A stretch of 37,930 nt of DNA from an uncultured Bacteroidia bacterium (GCA_902780455.1 CACZFO010000011.1:1-37930), one strand, 5' to 3'; positions 22,211 through 31,696 are shown, counted from the stretch's first letter. Program-made: numbers and translations. Notes: generated by a model not told the origin, from the letters alone.

Positions 22211-24771
22211 TCTTCTGCGTTCAGGAGGAAATAACCGGCCATAAGCAGCTTGTTGAGCAATGGCTGAGGAACAGGGGCTTTTGAAGTAAGGTAATCAAGA
22301 AGAATCTGCCTGGCTTCCGGGCTTTTATGTCCGTCAAGGATTGCCTGGCACCAGTTCTTTGGAAAGAAAATATCTCCTGTTTGCTGTACTTCAGGAAGTT
22401 CGTCCAGCGCCGGCCGTATGAAACGGTTGCTTACCGGTTCTCTGAGCGGATGGTTCAACAGTGAAATCACTTTGAGAGCCCAAGGTTCTATTTTGCGGTT
22501 TTCCGGTTCCAGAAGCTCATTGAAAAGATCGATTTGTTTTCTAAGGTCAGGAGTACAAGCCCGGCTTACAAACTCAAATTCTTTCTTTTTGTCCTCGTTA
22601 TCTATCCTGGCGAGTTGGGTGCTGATGATTCCGTTCCATTTGTCTGGATATCTGACGGCCAGCTGATAAGAAAGGTCTATGTAATCAGACTGGTTCAAAA
22701 GCTGGCTGCTTTGATTTTTCCAGATGTCATAGAGTTTTTCAACGATTTGAGTATCAGTAGCCTTGCTGACCAGTATCCTGAGAGCTTTCTGGCGCACCTG
22801 TTCTTCAGGGTGGTTCTGTGAAAGCTGCCAGAGTCTTTCCTGTACGTGACTGTCTTTTGACAAGTCTGAAAGAGTTGACACGTAGTTCAGGGCGGCAGAT
22901 GCGATTATGAGGTTTCTTTCGGCATATAGTCCAGTACTTTCTGAACTCTGGGGAATTATTGCATCAATGACCTTATCTGCACTGATTCTGTGCATCAGGA
23001 CGTTCTCATATAGATTCATCAGTACGGAAAGGCGAGTTTCTTCCTTAGGAAAGGCGCACCAGTGCTTAATCTGGAAAGCCAGGTCTTCTTCTGTGCAGAT
23101 GAACCTTCCGTAACCTTCACCGCTGAAATTCGGGATTACGTGAACTGATGCTGAAGGCACTTTCAAATGAGTTGATTTGGAAGATATGTCAACCTTGACC
23201 TCACTTAGATCTTCAACTCCGTTCCTGAAAAGGGCAAAGGTCACACTCTGAGGCCAGACTATGTCTTTTTCTTCCTCGATTTTTATATCCATGGTGCCCT
23301 CAGGATCAAGCTTGTAGGAGATGACAGGGACGCCTTTTCTGGACACCCAGTCGAGGCTGAATTCTTCCAGTTCTTCCTCAGGGCAGAGGTCTGACATTAT
23401 CTCAACAAGTCCTCCCCAGGTAGCGTTGGTGTAGGCGTATTTCTTCAGGTATTTTGAAAGGCCTTTCCTGAAAAGTCCGTCACCCATTTTCTGATGGAGT
23501 TTCTTCATCACGACAGGGGCTTTCTTGTAGATGATGTTTCCGTATAGCAGCCCCGCATCCTGCAGGTTTTCAAGGTTCTGGGCAATCGGATGAGTCCCGT
23601 GGGTGCGGTCTTCCTCCAGGGCTGGGATATTATAACGGCGGATGAAATCAAGTGTGTGTCCGTATTGAGGGAACTGCTCCTGCATCATCAGCGATGCCAT
23701 GTAGTTTGCAAACACTTCTTTTGTCCACACATCGTTGAACCACTTCATCGTTACCATGTCTCCAAACCACATGTGTGAAACTTCATGCGATATCAGTTCG
23801 GCCCTTGAAAGCTGCTCGTCAAGGGAAGGGTTGGGGCTCAGGAAAATCCTTCTGTCGTTGAACTGTATGGCTCCGATGTGTTCCATCCCTCCGAACTGAT
23901 ATCCTGGAAGAACCACAAAGTCAAGTTTCTGGAACGGGAAAGGAACGCCGGTGTATTTAATCATCCAGTCCACGGAGTTGAACATCTGTTGGAAGACCAG
24001 GGACAGCTGGTTTGTCTTGGAGGTGTCCTGCTGCCTGTACAATCCTCTTATTTCAAATCCTTTGTGTTTCTCTTTCCTTTCCTGGAAAACTCCAGCCGTA
24101 AATGAGAAGAGATAAGTTGGAATGTTGTCTGCCTTGTCAAAGACAAAGACCGTCTTTTCCTTTCCGTCTTTTCCTTTATGGCTTTTCTGGCGGATAATCT
24201 TGCCGGTGCTCAGTGCGGTCCACCCCCGGGGAACGGTAAGGCTCAGCCCGAATGAAGCCTTGAGGTCGGGCTGGTCAAAGCAAGGGAAGGCATATCTTGC
24301 ATTGGCAGGCACAAACAGAGTGTACATATAGTCATCCCTTCTGTTGAGGGGTTTGTCCGAACATTCAAAATCCAGGCGTATGGTGTTCTCTCCTTCAAAC
24401 AGGAACTTCTTTGGAATGATGATATGCTGGTTCTCATATTTTACCGGAAAATATCCGCTCAGGATGGAGTTGTGGATGAAGGCGATGACATTGTTGACAC
24501 TGTCTGCCGTAAGATTACCGCAGAAATCAATCTGGAGATCAGAGGAGTCTCCGCCCTGCACGAGAAAGAAGTTTATGTCGGCGTAACCTTTGACTGGAAC
24601 GGCCTTGTCTTCAGGTATTTCAAAGTCAAGATTGTACCTGATGAATCTGATATACTTGAATCGGTGTTTGGCAAGTTCCTGTGAAACTCCTTTTTCCAGT
24701 GCCGGTGGTGTCTGGCACCAAGAAGATAGGAAGAGCAGAGAAATGATTCCTGTCAGCAGCAGTCTTTTCAT
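22207..24771 (-). CDS. M1 family zinc aminopeptidase, exported
   Basis: The start is placed at ATG 24771-24769, giving MKRLLLTGIISLLFLSSWCQ as a signal peptide; the longer frame adds 15 unsupported residues. The 854-residue enzyme removes N-terminal residues from peptides, probably in the periplasm. The zinc site is HEVSHMWFGD (His329, Glu330, His333) with Glu352 in WTKE, exactly 18 residues beyond the second His. The exopeptidase motif reads GGMEHIGAI instead of the common GGMEN, a variant I associate with Bacteroidetes members. The N-terminal beta domain (about 40-230), catalytic domain (about 240-470) and long helical C-terminal domain are all present. The gene is convergent with the porin, with no room for a terminator between them. 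Confidence 0.93.
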   Translation of the reverse strand: MKRLLLTGIISLLFLSSWCQTPPALEKGVSQELAKHRFKYIRFIRYNLDFEIPEDKAVPVKGYADINFFLVQGGDSSDLQIDFCGNLTADSVNNVIAFIHNSILSGYFPVKYENQHIIIPKKFLFEGENTIRLDFECSDKPLNRRDDYMYTLFVPANARYAFPCFDQPDLKASFGLSLTVPRGWTALSTGKIIRQKSHKGKDGKEKTVFVFDKADNIPTYLFSFTAGVFQERKEKHKGFEIRGLYRQQDTSKTNQLSLVFQQMFNSVDWMIKYTGVPFPFQKLDFVVLPGYQFGGMEHIGAIQFNDRRIFLSPNPSLDEQLSRAELISHEVSHMWFGDMVTMKWFNDVWTKEVFANYMASLMMQEQFPQYGHTLDFIRRYNIPALEEDRTHGTHPIAQNLENLQDAGLLYGNIIYKKAPVVMKKLHQKMGDGLFRKGLSKYLKKYAYTNATWGGLVEIMSDLCPEEELEEFSLDWVSRKGVPVISYKLDPEGTMDIKIEEEKDIVWPQSVTFALFRNGVEDLSEVKVDISSKSTHLKVPSASVHVIPNFSGEGYGRFICTEEDLAFQIKHWCAFPKEETRLSVLMNLYENVLMHRISADKVIDAIIPQSSESTGLYAERNLIIASAALNYVSTLSDLSKDSHVQERLWQLSQNHPEEQVRQKALRILVSKATDTQIVEKLYDIWKNQSSQLLNQSDYIDLSYQLAVRYPDKWNGIISTQLARIDNEDKKKEFEFVSRACTPDLRKQIDLFNELLEPENRKIEPWALKVISLLNHPLREPVSNRFIRPALDELPEVQQTGDIFFPKNWCQAILDGHKSPEARQILLDYLTSKAPVPQPLLNKLLMAGYFLLNAED

Positions 24772-24855
24772 ATCGCGAAAATAAAAGAGTTGGCAACAAC
24801 TTTGTTCAAGTTGCAATTTAGCAATAAAATCAAAAATGATATGCCATTTTTTTAG

Positions 24856-24863
24856 TATCTTTG
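24856..24863 (+). promoter_or_regulatory. Promoter -7 element for the cell-wall operon
   Basis: TATCTTTG follows a T-rich run and AG, the same context as at 8769-8783. It lies 57 nt before the ATG at 24920 and excludes the longer frame that begins at 24836. Confidence 0.6.
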
Positions 24864-24919
24864 AACGATTGTTTGTCCTTTGGACAAGTTGTGCTGGAAA
24901 TTATTTTATTACAGATATT

Positions 24920-26353
24920 ATGACTAAGATCAATTGCTTTGTTCCTTTCACCTCAAAGAAGCAGGTGGAGAAGACCGTAAAGAGCCTGAAGGAAAGTGCT
25001 CTGGTAAACCAGATTATAACATTGGACGCAAAGAAGGAGCCTATGGCCCAGACCGCAACTATGAGAAAGATTGCCGCCAATGCAGACTGCGACTATGTAT
25101 TGCTTTACACAAAGCAGACAACTCTCAGCCTGGGATATCTGGCTCTTGAGAGAATGGTTGAGGTAGCAGAGGCTACAGGTGCTGCAATGCTTTACGCAGA
25201 CCACTATGCTTTCATGAACGGTGAGAGAACCAACAAGCCGGTTATCGATTACCAGTTCGGAAGCCTCAGGAACGATTTTGACTTTGGCTCAGTGCTGGTA
25301 TACAAGGCATCTGCACTGAAGGCTGCCGTAAAGAAGATGAAGGTAGATTACAAGTTTGCAGCCCTTTACGACCTTAGGCTGAAGGTTTCCCAGAAGGGCC
25401 GCCTGGTTCACATCAACGAATACCTGTATTCCGAGATAGAGGAAGATACCCGAAAGACCGGTGAAAAGCTGTTCGACTATGTAGATCCTCGCAACCGTGA
25501 GGTTCAGATAGAGATGGAGAAGGCCTGCACCCAGCATCTGAAGGATATCGGAGGTTATCTGAAGCCTGAATTCAAGAGCGTTCCTTTTGGAAGGGAGAAG
25601 TTTGAGTATGAGGCTTCAGTGGTTATTCCTGTACTCAACAGGGTGAAGACTATAAAGGATGCCATCGAGAGCGCCCTCAAGCAGAAGACCAACTTCAAGT
25701 TCAACGTAATCGTAGTTGAGAACGGACCTAAGTGCCACTCATGGGACGGCACTACGGAAGTAATCGAGTCTATCAAGGACAAGAGGCTCGTTCACGTGAT
25801 CCCTACCAGGAAGGATATCGGAGTAGGTGGAGCTTGGAATATGGCCCTGCATCATCCAAAGTGCGGAAAGTTTGCAGTCCAGCTGGACTCTGACGACGTA
25901 TACTCAGACGAGAACACCCTCCAGAAAGTCGTAGACGCATTCTACGAGCAGAAGTGCGCCATGGTTATCGGAAGCTACATGCTCACCGACATCAACCTCA
26001 AGATGCTGCCTCCAGGAAAGGTAGACCATCGCGAGTGGACTCCTGAAAACGGACGCAACAACGCCCTGCGCATCAATGGACTCGGTGCCCCAAGGGCATT
26101 CTTCACTCCGGTTGCAAGGAAGGTGATGTTCCCTAACGTCAACTACGGAGAGGACTACGCAGTTGGACTGGCTGTCAGCCGCAACTACCAGATCGGCCGT
26201 ATCTACGACGTTCTCTACTTCTGCCGCCGTCACGATGAGAACTCTGATGCATCGCTGAGCGTAGAGAAGGAAAATATGAACAATACCTACAAAGACAGGA
26301 TCCGTACCTGGGAGCTTGAAGCACGCGTGGCTATGAATGCCAGGAAGAAATAG
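24920..26353 (+). CDS. Family 2 glycosyltransferase with two GT-A-like halves
   Basis: The ATG at 24920 (MTKINCFVPF) is chosen because a promoter element overlaps the longer frame. The 477-residue protein has a degenerate GT-A-like N-terminal half (about 1-215, with CDYVLLYTKQTTLS). A canonical GT2 domain begins near residue 231 (SVVIPVLNRVKTIKDAIESAL), with VVENG, IGVGGAWNMAL and the metal-binding QLDSDDVYSD. No transmembrane segments are seen. GT2 enzymes transfer sugars from nucleotide donors. It is the first gene of a tight four-gene operon (gaps of 14, 3 and 11 nt) whose other members point to peptidoglycan turnover, so its acceptor may be a cell-wall or lipid-linked glycan. That link is inferred from position only. 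Confidence 0.85.
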   Translation: MTKINCFVPFTSKKQVEKTVKSLKESALVNQIITLDAKKEPMAQTATMRKIAANADCDYVLLYTKQTTLSLGYLALERMVEVAEATGAAMLYADHYAFMNGERTNKPVIDYQFGSLRNDFDFGSVLVYKASALKAAVKKMKVDYKFAALYDLRLKVSQKGRLVHINEYLYSEIEEDTRKTGEKLFDYVDPRNREVQIEMEKACTQHLKDIGGYLKPEFKSVPFGREKFEYEASVVIPVLNRVKTIKDAIESALKQKTNFKFNVIVVENGPKCHSWDGTTEVIESIKDKRLVHVIPTRKDIGVGGAWNMALHHPKCGKFAVQLDSDDVYSDENTLQKVVDAFYEQKCAMVIGSYMLTDINLKMLPPGKVDHREWTPENGRNNALRINGLGAPRAFFTPVARKVMFPNVNYGEDYAVGLAVSRNYQIGRIYDVLYFCRRHDENSDASLSVEKENMNNTYKDRIRTWELEARVAMNARKK

Positions 26354-26367
26354 GGTTCTGTGCAGGC

Positions 26368-28896
26368 ATGGGCATTTTCGATAACATAGTTATCAACCAG
26401 GCGGCCCTTGACATGCTTTTCAAGGACCAGATGGAAAGATGGCCTCTGGCCAGGGATAACTACGCTGCGCTGGATCATGTGAGGATGCGGTCAATACCCT
26501 TTTCCAATGGAGACAAACCGCTTGAGGTGAAGGTCCAGTACAATCCTTCCAGGGTGGTTTCTTCCACAGCCAAGATAGATGCAGAAACCATCCGCAACAG
26601 ACAGTGCTTCTTCTGCAAGGAGGGACGTCCCAAGGAACAGCAGGGAATAAGGTTCAAAGGGGTCACCACGGACTACATTGTCCAGGTGAACCCTTTCCCT
26701 ATTTTCCGCCACCATCTTGTCATACAGTCTGTCATCCATTCCCGCCAGGAACTGGATTCTTCCAGGATGGTGGACATGCTGAACTTGTCAAAGATGCTTC
26801 CGGACTATGTAGTGTTCTACAATGGTCCCAATGCCGGTGCTTCAGTTCCGGACCATTTCCATTTCCAGGCCGGAGACAAGGGAGTGCTGCCGCTTGAAGC
26901 CTCTTATGCAAACTTTTCAAAGGAGATAATTCTGGCCAAAGGCGCTTCAAGACGCTTGGGAGAAGCTGTCAACAGCAATTATCTGAGGATTTTCAAGCTC
27001 ACCGACTATACCAGAGGGGCCTTCGTCATTGAAGTGGCCTCCATAAAGCAGGCCATTCTGGCAGTAGGAAAGATATATACCATCCTGTCTTCTCTTACCG
27101 GAAGGGGAGACGGGCGTTTTGACCCCGACGACATAGTATCTTCTGACATGAAACTCTTCCAGGAAGGCGGAATGTGGGAGCCGATGCTGAACATCATCTG
27201 CTGGTGGGAGAACGGCTTGTGGAAGATTGCTCTTTTTGCCAGGGGTGAACTCCGTCCGTCTTGCTACACGGCAGAAGGCAAAGACCATTTCACCATCTCT
27301 CCGGCTTGCGTGGAGATGTGCGGACTGATAATCGCTCCCATAGAAGACGATTACCTCCGAATCCAGCAGGAAGATATCAGAAAGATATTCGACGATGTTT
27401 CAATTCCATCTGACATAGAAGAAAAACTTATTAGAAAGATGAGAAATCAACCGCAGGTAAGCGTGGGTATAATGCACGCAGACCAAATAAGATTCACCCT
27501 CAACAGCCAGTACCGTCTGGTTGAGAAAAACGGAATCAGCAACTCCAAAGGCCCGGTTTACCAGGGAGACCTCGTAGTGGACCTCTCCGAGGAAGGAGGG
27601 AAGCTTATGTTTGAAGGGCAGCCGTATACAGAGCTTCTGTTTGAACCTGTTGACAATCAGAACAACGGAACTTTCTGGCTCCGCGATGTGGTGATCGGGG
27701 TCAATTTCCATTGGGAGAGAAAGGAGGACCAGATGTTTGAAGGCTGCCTGAAATTCATCGTTGAAAACGGCAAGGTATGTCCGATAAACATACTGGGAGT
27801 GGAGGATTATCTTACGAGCGTTATATCTTCAGAGATGAGCGCTACCGCCAGCGAGCAGCTTCTCAAGGCTCACGCAGTTATTTCCAGGAGCTGGCTGCTG
27901 GCCCAGATAGAGCACTCCGAAAAGGAGAAGCAGCCTTCCTGCATCCTCAAGGACAATCCGGAGCACAACTGCCAGGAACTTGTCAAGTGGTATGACAGGG
28001 ACGACCATAAGAACTTTGACGTGTGTGCCGATGACCATTGCCAGAGATACCAGGGCCTTACCCGTGCGTCAACCCAGACCGTGAAGAAGGCCATAGACGA
28101 AACCTGGGGAGAGATCCTCTCGTACGAAGGCGAAATCTGCGACGCCCGCTTCTACAAATGCTGCGGCGGCATGCTCGAGGAGTTTGAGAACGCATGGGAG
28201 GATACTCATCACGATTATCTTGAGGTTGTGCGTGACAGCCAGGAGAGTGCCAAGACAGAGGTTGAAGCCAGGGCGGAGGCTCTCAAGAAGAAGGATCCTT
28301 CCAAGATGAAATACGGAAAGGATGCTGCAACCATACTTGACCTTACTGACGAGGGCAAGGCTGAAGCATGGATCTTTTCAGAACCCGATGCCTTCTGCAA
28401 CACCAAGGATGCCCAGATCCTCTCCCAGGTACTCAACAACTACGACCAGGAAACTGCTAACTTCTATCGCTGGAAGGTAGATTATACCCAGGAAGAAATC
28501 TCCAATCTGGTGAACACCAAGAGCGGTGAGGACTTTGGCCAGATAGTGAAACTTGTTCCTGTAGAAAGAGGTACCAGCGGAAGGCTTGTACGCCTTAAGA
28601 TTGTTGGAACCAAGAAGACCATGATCATTGGCAAGGAGCTTGAAATCAGGAGGATTCTTTCTTCCAGCCACCTTTACAGCTCGGCTTTTGTTGCCAAGAG
28701 GCTCAACGCTGCCGGCAAGTACATCGCAGATGATTCGGATGAGGTTCCGGCAAGGTTCGAGCTTTACGGAGCCGGCTGGGGACACGGAGTCGGCCTCTGC
28801 CAGATAGGTGCCGCAGTCATGGGAGCCAAGGGTTATGACTATGACTCCATCCTTTACCATTACTATCCTAATGCTGAAATAGTTAAGAAATACTAG
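26368..28896 (+). CDS. DUF4922 (GalT/HIT-like) and SpoIID/LytB fusion protein
   Basis: This 842-residue protein has two unrelated enzyme-like parts. The N-terminal ~370 residues match DUF4922 and carry two hallmarks of GalT-type nucleotidyltransferases of the HIT superfamily: CFFC (Cys80, Cys83, likely zinc) and DHFHFQ (His163-x-His165-x-Gln167). Such enzymes swap or phosphorolyse nucleotide-sugar bonds. The C-terminal half (about 440-842) is a SpoIID/LytB domain. It has SSEMSATASEQLLKAHAV with the catalytic-type Glu489, an FYKCCGGMLEEFENAW segment where SpoIID has its Ser/Gly-rich turn, and GWGHGVGLCQIGA (His806). SpoIID cleaves peptide-free glycan strands outside the cell. No signal peptide or membrane segment precedes either part, so the SpoIID domain would be cytoplasmic unless exported by another route. 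AmpG-like and NamZ genes follow in the operon. Confidence 0.85.
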   Translation: MGIFDNIVINQAALDMLFKDQMERWPLARDNYAALDHVRMRSIPFSNGDKPLEVKVQYNPSRVVSSTAKIDAETIRNRQCFFCKEGRPKEQQGIRFKGVTTDYIVQVNPFPIFRHHLVIQSVIHSRQELDSSRMVDMLNLSKMLPDYVVFYNGPNAGASVPDHFHFQAGDKGVLPLEASYANFSKEIILAKGASRRLGEAVNSNYLRIFKLTDYTRGAFVIEVASIKQAILAVGKIYTILSSLTGRGDGRFDPDDIVSSDMKLFQEGGMWEPMLNIICWWENGLWKIALFARGELRPSCYTAEGKDHFTISPACVEMCGLIIAPIEDDYLRIQQEDIRKIFDDVSIPSDIEEKLIRKMRNQPQVSVGIMHADQIRFTLNSQYRLVEKNGISNSKGPVYQGDLVVDLSEEGGKLMFEGQPYTELLFEPVDNQNNGTFWLRDVVIGVNFHWERKEDQMFEGCLKFIVENGKVCPINILGVEDYLTSVISSEMSATASEQLLKAHAVISRSWLLAQIEHSEKEKQPSCILKDNPEHNCQELVKWYDRDDHKNFDVCADDHCQRYQGLTRASTQTVKKAIDETWGEILSYEGEICDARFYKCCGGMLEEFENAWEDTHHDYLEVVRDSQESAKTEVEARAEALKKKDPSKMKYGKDAATILDLTDEGKAEAWIFSEPDAFCNTKDAQILSQVLNNYDQETANFYRWKVDYTQEEISNLVNTKSGEDFGQIVKLVPVERGTSGRLVRLKIVGTKKTMIIGKELEIRRILSSSHLYSSAFVAKRLNAAGKYIADDSDEVPARFELYGAGWGHGVGLCQIGAAVMGAKGYDYDSILYHYYPNAEIVKKY

Positions 28897-28899
28897 AAT

Positions 28900-30276
28900 A
28901 TGGACAAACAGATCAATGCTTCTATCCCTCAGAAAGAGACCAGGAGAAATCCATGGCTCTGGGTTCCTACCCTTTATTTTGCTGAGGGCATTCCTTATTT
29001 CATCGTGAACACCATATCAGTTCTGATGTTCACAAACCTTGGCGTTCCAAATGACCAGAATGCAAGGTTCACCAGCCTTCTGTATCTTCCGTGGATGCTC
29101 AAGTGCCTGTGGGGGCCGTTTGTAGACATAGTCAAGACAAAAAGATGGTGGATCCTTACGATGCAGATCCTCATGTCTGCCGCATTCATCCTGCTTGCAG
29201 TAACGATGCCGAGGCCCGACGCTGCAACCATCGCAGACAAATCAACCAGCATAAGCCTGTTCTACACCACCCTGATAATATTCCTTGTAACTGCTTTTGC
29301 TTCAGCTACTCACGATATTGCAGCAGATGGTTTCTACATGCTGGCCCTTCCTCAGAACCAGCAGAGTGCCTTTGTTGGTATCAGGAGCACATTCTACAGG
29401 ATTTCTTCAGTTTTCGGTCAGGGCGTCCTGGTTGCGATTGCCGGATGGCTCGAGAAAAAGGGCGACATTCCTGCAGCCTGGATGTGGACGATGATCATTA
29501 CAGCCGTAATCTTTGGTATTGTAACCCTTTACCATACATTCTCAATTCCACGCTCAAAGAACGACAAGCCTAATATCCAGTATGACGAGAACGGAAAAGC
29601 CAAAGGCATCTGGTCAGACTTTGCCCGTTCGTTCGTGACATTCTTCAAGAAGCCTCTCGTATGGCTCGGCATTGCTTTCATGCTTCTGTACAGACTGCCT
29701 GAGGCCTTCCTGATAAAGATGATCATGCCGTTCCTCAAGGATGCCAGGGTTGAGACATTTGCAGACGGTGTAATCAAGGGAGGCGGTCTGGAACTTCCTA
29801 CCGAAACCATCGGACTTGCTTACGGAACAATCGGAGTGGTTGCGCTTCTTGCAGGCGGAATCCTCGGCGGAATCTATGCTTCAAAGGTGGGACTGAAGAA
29901 GTCTCTCTGGCCGATGGCGGCATGCATGATTCTTCCTTGCCTTACATTCTGCTACCTTGCAATCTTCCAGCCGACCAACATCATTGCAATCATCATAGCA
30001 ATTGCAATCGAGCAGTTCGGATACGGATTTGGATTCACGGCCTACATGCTGTTCATGATGTACCTTTCAGAGGGAGATTTCAAGACTTCACACTATGCAC
30101 TTTGCACCGCATTCATGGCTGCCAGCATGATGATCCCTGGCTTCTTTGCCGGTGACCTGCAGATGGCAGTAGGCTACAAGGCCTTCTTCTGGATCGTAGT
30201 GGCCTGCGGTATTGCAACAATGGTTGTTACATTCCTTGCCAAGAGGAAGGTAGATGCAAACTACGGTAAGAAATAA
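28900..30276 (+). CDS. AmpG-like MFS permease
   Basis: This is a 458-residue inner-membrane transporter with about 12 hydrophobic helices. The N-terminal FAEGIPYFIVNT and LPWMLKCLWGPFVD resemble the GLPL and TLKFLWSP segments of AmpG, and SATHDIAADGFYMLAL matches the conserved ATQDI region of helix 4-5. AmpG imports anhydromuropeptides released from peptidoglycan in Gram-negative bacteria. A large loop occurs at about 225-250 and another near 285-310. The start is 3 nt after the DUF4922-SpoIID stop, so the genes are translationally linked. Downstream NamZ makes a muropeptide or amino-sugar substrate likely, though the family also includes other solute carriers. Confidence 0.82.
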   Translation: MDKQINASIPQKETRRNPWLWVPTLYFAEGIPYFIVNTISVLMFTNLGVPNDQNARFTSLLYLPWMLKCLWGPFVDIVKTKRWWILTMQILMSAAFILLAVTMPRPDAATIADKSTSISLFYTTLIIFLVTAFASATHDIAADGFYMLALPQNQQSAFVGIRSTFYRISSVFGQGVLVAIAGWLEKKGDIPAAWMWTMIITAVIFGIVTLYHTFSIPRSKNDKPNIQYDENGKAKGIWSDFARSFVTFFKKPLVWLGIAFMLLYRLPEAFLIKMIMPFLKDARVETFADGVIKGGGLELPTETIGLAYGTIGVVALLAGGILGGIYASKVGLKKSLWPMAACMILPCLTFCYLAIFQPTNIIAIIIAIAIEQFGYGFGFTAYMLFMMYLSEGDFKTSHYALCTAFMAASMMIPGFFAGDLQMAVGYKAFFWIVVACGIATMVVTFLAKRKVDANYGKK

Positions 30277-30287
30277 TCGCTGAAATA

Positions 30288-31562
30288 ATGTTGAAGATGA
30301 AAAAGATATTTGCCATAGTCCTGGCTTTGCTGATAGCATCGCCGATGATAATTGCCCAGGAGCACAAATGCTCACACAAGAAAGGCGTCAAGGTTAAACC
30401 CGGAGTTGAAGTTCTCCGCGAAAGGGGATTCGATGTCCTCAAAGGCAAGAGGGTAGGTCTGCTGACAAACCCTACCGGAGTTGATTCCGAACTTAACTCA
30501 ACCATTGACATCCTCCACAATGCTAAGGATGTAAACCTTGTGGCTCTTTATGCCCCGGAACATGGCGTCAGGGGAGACATCTATGCCGGCGCACAGGTAA
30601 AGGACGCCAAAGATTCAGCTACCGGAATTCCAGTATATTCAGTTTACGGCAAGAACCGCAAGCCGTCTCCGGAGTTCCTGAGCAACGTAGATGCAGTTGT
30701 GTTTGACATCCAGGATATAGGATGCCGCAGCTATACGTTCGTTAGTTCAATGGGTCTTATGATGGAAGCCTGCGCCGAGGCCGGCAAGGAGTTCATAGTG
30801 CTTGATCGTCCTAATCCTCTTGGTGGAGAAAGGGTGGAGGGCAACCTTGTAGAAGACGGCTTCTATTCTTTTGTCAGCCAGTTCAAGATCCCTTACATCT
30901 ACGGACTTACACTTGGAGAACTTGCCCGCATGCTCAACGGCGAAAAGATGCTCAAGAACGGAGTCCAGTGCAAGCTTACGGTTATCCCGATGGAGGGCTG
31001 GAGAAGGAACATGCTCTATGAAGACACAAAGCTTCCTTGGATCCTTCCTTCACCTCAGGTTCCTCAGATCGTGAACGCTTACTATTATCCGGTAAGCGGT
31101 ATAATGGGAGAGCTTGGCTACATCTCTGAAGGCGTTGGCTACACGCTTCCTTTCCAGCTGTTTGTTGCGGAGTGGATAGACGGAAAGAAACTCTGCGAGA
31201 GGATGAACGCCCTGAACCTTCCGGGCATCCGCTTCCGCACCATCTATGAAACCCCGTTCTTTGGCAAGAACAAGGGCAAGTCATGTTCTGGAGTGCAGGT
31301 TTTCATTACAGACTATTCAAAAGCTCGTCTTGTTGAGATCCAGTTCCTTGTAATGCAGGAGCTTGCAAAGCTTTATCCAGACAGGAAGACCTTCGAGCAC
31401 TGCGATAAGGGACGCTTCCGCATGTTTGATATCGTGAGCGGTTCAGACTACATCCGCAAGACCTTCTCCCAGACCTATACATGGGAGAGCATAAAGGAGT
31501 TCTTTGAGAAAGACGAGAAGCCTTTCAAGGAGAGGAGCAGCAAGTACTACCTCTACAACTAA
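30288..31562 (+). CDS. namZ: Exo-beta-N-acetylmuramidase NamZ (DUF1343, GH171)
   Basis: This is a 424-residue exported protein with signal peptide MKKIFAIVLALLIASPMIIAQ (an in-frame ATG at 30297 starts exactly there; 30288 adds MLK). The body is a DUF1343/YbbC domain, now known as glycoside hydrolase family 171, whose characterised members remove MurNAc from the non-reducing end of peptide-free glycan. Conserved features are RVGLLTNPTG, YAPEHGVRG (probable catalytic Glu91), VVFDIQDIGCRSYTF, DRPNPLGG and the C-terminal YYLY tail. It would act in the periplasm and feed MurNAc or disaccharides to uptake. It is the last gene of the operon after the AmpG-like permease, an order that supports a cell-wall recycling role. 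Confidence 0.88.
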   Translation: MLKMKKIFAIVLALLIASPMIIAQEHKCSHKKGVKVKPGVEVLRERGFDVLKGKRVGLLTNPTGVDSELNSTIDILHNAKDVNLVALYAPEHGVRGDIYAGAQVKDAKDSATGIPVYSVYGKNRKPSPEFLSNVDAVVFDIQDIGCRSYTFVSSMGLMMEACAEAGKEFIVLDRPNPLGGERVEGNLVEDGFYSFVSQFKIPYIYGLTLGELARMLNGEKMLKNGVQCKLTVIPMEGWRRNMLYEDTKLPWILPSPQVPQIVNAYYYPVSGIMGELGYISEGVGYTLPFQLFVAEWIDGKKLCERMNALNLPGIRFRTIYETPFFGKNKGKSCSGVQVFITDYSKARLVEIQFLVMQELAKLYPDRKTFEHCDKGRFRMFDIVSGSDYIRKTFSQTYTWESIKEFFEKDEKPFKERSSKYYLYN

Positions 31563-31587
31563 CAGATGGAGATACAACACAGATTCA

Positions 31588-31631
31588 GGTGACGGATAAA
31601 GTGCTGGTACAGAGCATGCAATCCGTCACCT
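31588..31631. other. Long perfect hairpin after namZ
   Basis: AGGTGACGGAT (31588-31598) and ATCCGTCACCT (31621-31631) form a perfect 11-bp stem, with an inner TGCT/AGCA pair in the 22-nt loop. It is followed by TCTGTTTTTGG. It could end the namZ operon or act as a structured leader for the next gene. Confidence 0.6.
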
Positions 31632-31696
31632 TCTGTTTTTGGCAAGAAGTTTGCAAAATGTTATTCCAAAGTTTAACCACTTTAAAACAAAAAGCT

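Noticed and set aside
24836..24919. N-terminal extension of the operon's glycosyltransferase
   Set aside because: The promoter -7 element lies inside it, so this part would not be transcribed from that start.
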